Shown here in pieces: positions 61,387 through 64,000 of a stretch of 64,000 bases of DNA (the stretch's first letter is position 1; every line of letters starts with the position of its first letter). Made by a program: the position numbers and the translations under genes. The notes beneath the pieces were generated by a model. That model was not told where the DNA came from and ran no database searches. It saw only the letters and a list, made by a program, of their open reading frames with translations. The DNA is from Calendula officinalis (Eukaryota > Streptophyta > Magnoliopsida > Asterales > Asteraceae). The stretch lies in contig OY970829.1 of NCBI GenBank assembly GCA_963853835.1, positions 76,499,901 through 76,563,900 on the forward strand, read 5' to 3'.

Positions 61387-62640
61387 TGCCCCGAATTTTT
61401 ATTGGGTCGTACTAAACTTACAAACATTTTTATTTTATTTTAAAAGAAAAGAAAATGCACAAAAATTGATGTATTCCACCACTTCTCATTCACAACATAG
61501 TCTTCCCTTTTCTTTTACTTATTTTCCCATTTACCCTTTTTAAACAAAACTAAATACTACTGTATTACAGTATATAGCGTATAGATTTTTTAATTGAAAG
61601 TTGATCTTTATATCAGGTTTAAACATTCCTAGTTAAGTTTATATTTTTGCGATTGTTATAAAATTTGAACTTAGTGTGTTATGTATGGTGGCTCAAACCT
61701 AAAAGTCACCTCAGTGCTATATTACCATTTCATATTTCACATTTAAAACTCCAAATACTCTGCATGTTCGCGACGCGAATTTGAGTTCTCGTCGTGAACT
61801 CTAACGCGAACTGGTTCCCGATTCAACCCCAAACTTTCTGTCGCTAGTTCGCGACCGCGAACTCCCCAGACCTGGCAATTTTCCTGCGTTTTTTCCAAAC
61901 AAGCATATACTAATCCAAAGGAACCGAACCCGAGTTGTAGGTTAAATCCACTCACCTTTCACCCTTCGGTCCTGTAACTCAGTGAGCTAGTATCACTGAG
62001 TCTTCTTCCCGGTTCCTGTAACAAATATACCAAGTTAGTGATTGATTCCACTGAAATGCCAAAAACATCAATTTAACCAATCACAATCCAAGGCTCATAA
62101 AATACTCCTTTTATGATACTACCAACTAGACTAACATCCACAACACGTCAAATAGTCATTTATAAGTATCTAGTTCATTTTAATACTAGTTGACCCAAAC
62201 GAGCCAAAAACCCGAATATAACTACATCACTTCCCAATTTCCCACCAACTAGGCCACACTCTTTACACTAGCAAATCTTTACACTTAACATATCATCAAG
62301 TCCATAACCTACCAAGAATCCAAGTATTTTTATTTCCAAAATCACTAGTTCCTCATTTTAACCCAAATATTCAACCACTAGTTAGTCATCTCACCAAAAT
62401 CCACCAACACTTGATTTTAAGCATACATAACTTACTAAACATGTTTTCTCAACCTAACAAACAAACTGCACCGTTAAAATATCAAGAAATCCAAGGTTTG
62501 TCAAAACTCATCTTCTACAACCACCATTAATGGAGGTTGGAGGTAATTTTCACCAAACCAAGGTTTCTTCCAACAAATAACCATACAACACATGTCAAAG
62601 CTTGTATAAACACATAATATGACATCTAACACAAGATTCA
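61387..62640 (-). mobile_element. LTR-retrotransposon remnant (reverse orientation)
   Basis: On the minus strand it contains GACTCAGTGATACTAGCTC and AAGGTGAGTGGATTTAACCT (about 62010-61940), matching the solo LTR at about 26660-26720, then several TTCGCG/CGCGAA blocks (61760-61870). The end near 61387 reads AAATTCGGGGCATGAC on the minus strand, like a decayed LTR 3' end. The 5' end appears cut by the plus-strand LTR that starts at 62641. Confidence 0.5.
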
Positions 62641-64000
62641 TGTAACGACCCGAAATTTGTAAATAAATAATTGTACAAAAATACGATAAATATGGATAAT
62701 TCATTTAAAGAACGTAGGAATTGGTTTCGTGTCATTTGGACACCGTACGAGAAAGTTATGGGCAAAACCGGGTCGAGACTTAAGAGAAAAACTGCAGCCT
62801 GGGCTGCCGGGTGAGTTCGCGGCGCGAACGTAGGTTCGCGATCGCGAGGTTGAGGCAGAGAGTTGGGGGTCTGGCCGTGAGGAGTTCCCGATCCAGCTCC
62901 CGATCGCGAGGAACGCGTGTTTTTGGGAGATCTCGGCGCGAACTCCTAGATCGCGGCGCGAACTTCTCGGCTGGCATATAAAACGTAAATGCAGCCTTTA
63001 ATGCTCATTCGAAACCCTAAAATTCTCTCTCAAAGTGTGTGTACGGATTTCTAGAGAAAAGTGCTGAAGAAGGTTGAATCTTCATCAAACCTTGGAGATT
63101 CTTGCTCCTAGTTGAAGAACAAAGGTAAATCTTCATCTCTCTTGGGTTTTTAGCCATAGATTCAAGTAGGGAAAACTTGAATCTCAAACCCTAGTTTTGG
63201 GTTTGTTCATAAATGATTAAATGGAAGTTGAATAACTTATATCTATGGTATTTTATCAAGGAAAATGTGTTTATGAAATGGATCTATGGAACTATGAGGA
63301 TTTTTGGAATTAGGGTTTGGTAATTTGGGGAAATATGATACAAATAGATAACTAGCCATGTAATATATGATTAGTATAGATGTTTGATGTAAACCATTGT
63401 ATTGGTTCTGGTATTAGGTCATTTGGTGGAAGGATTTGAGGTTCAAGTCTTGAGGAGAGACATTTGTGTTCAAGAAACATCACTTGGATAAGCTTGACTA
63501 AGGTGAGTACATGTGAACTTTCAAAACTGAGTACATAGTTAGTAAATGTTTTATGTTTTCATATTTATCGAGTCTATAAGTAATTTGGTCAATTATGTGA
63601 TTACAAATGAATTGCTTATGTGATGATGAATTGATTAATTGATTAAGAAATGATGGAGCTATAAGCTCATGATGATAAATGATAAATGATGATGATGATT
63701 ATGATGTCCCTAGGGCCATGATAGATTGGAGGCATTCCGGTTATTATGGTTCCTTAAGGTTAGTGGTAGATTGGAGGCATTCCGATTACCCAATACCTAC
63801 GAGTCCCGGTAGATTGGAGGCATTCCGGTTACCGTGGATATGACGGTCTTGATAGATTGGAGGCATTCCGATTATCTTGACATTGGCCAATGATGAAAGA
63901 AATGAAGTGACCCGAATGGAATTAATATTAAAATTATAACATAAATGATATAATGTGACTAGTTGTTTATCGGGTCTAAAACCCATGTATCTCACGAGAC
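62641..64000 (+). mobile_element. LTR (probably gypsy-type), right end outside the window
   Basis: Starts TGTAACGACCCGAAATTTG, the start type of many plant gypsy-class LTRs and of the solo LTR at 26161. It has TTCGCGGCGCGAAC-type palindromic blocks (62815-62965), AAACCCTAAAATTCTCTCTC (63013-63032) where such LTRs usually have their transcription start, and a run of four TAGATTGGAGGCATTCCG units near its right side. It continues past 64000, so LTR length and internal genes are unknown. Confidence 0.55.
63721..63873 (+). repeat. Four-copy TAGATTGGAGGCATTCCG repeat
   Basis: The 18-base unit recurs at about 63723, 63767, 63810 and 63850, each followed by (G/A)TTA and a variable spacer of roughly 20 bases, giving a period near 43 bases. 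Confidence 0.85.

Overview
This window is nuclear DNA of a flowering plant, almost certainly a eudicot. It is AT-rich, the genes are split by short GT-AG introns, and the recognised proteins are plant-specific families (BIG GRAIN 1, BREVIS RADIX, ALFIN-LIKE, clade A PP2C, CID/ataxin-2). The species cannot be fixed from the sequence alone. There is no operon logic: the genes are independent and separated by repeat-rich spacers.

Genes in order: a BIG GRAIN 1-like gene (2157-3335, minus); a five-exon BREVIS RADIX gene (19640-23727, minus); a fourteen-coding-exon CID3/CID4-type ataxin-2 homologue with LSm, LsmAD and PAM2 parts (30689-35667, plus); a five-exon ALFIN-LIKE PHD-finger gene (37257-40212, plus); a proline-rich DUF761-type membrane protein gene interrupted by one in-frame TGA (45361-47121, minus); a small L18a-like membrane protein gene whose expected ATG reads ATA (51109-52905, minus); and a four-exon clade A PP2C of the HAB1/ABI1 type (54298-57513, minus). 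Exon boundaries were read by eye and checked for phase across every junction.

The rest is mobile DNA, much of it complete with target-site duplications (TSDs). It includes a 4.6 kb CACTA element (6419-11025) carrying a dead Ulp1-type peptidase gene, three decayed B3-like modules and a hairpin closely resembling a MIR172 precursor; two Helitrons (11178-13654 minus; 25370-28336 plus, the latter with a nested solo LTR) and a third Helitron 3' end at 19341; a Pack-MULE (41462-42758) that captured the first exon of an AUX1/LAX auxin carrier and an exon of an unrecognised gene; an 883-bp near-perfect foldback (3688-4570); and many MITEs of Stowaway, PIF/Harbinger, hAT and Mutator types, several inside introns. 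The right edge holds LTR-retrotransposon sequence running out of the window.

A tandem duplication links the middle genes. Positions 43070-43435 copy the 3' end of the DUF761-type gene, and 43565-45130 copy the 3' half of the ALFIN-LIKE gene plus its downstream spacer. The order is what one unequal tandem duplication from ALFIN-LIKE intron 3 into the DUF761-type gene would leave. The most unusual items are the MIR172-like hairpin inside the CACTA element, the double-capture Pack-MULE and the single in-frame stop in an otherwise intact gene.
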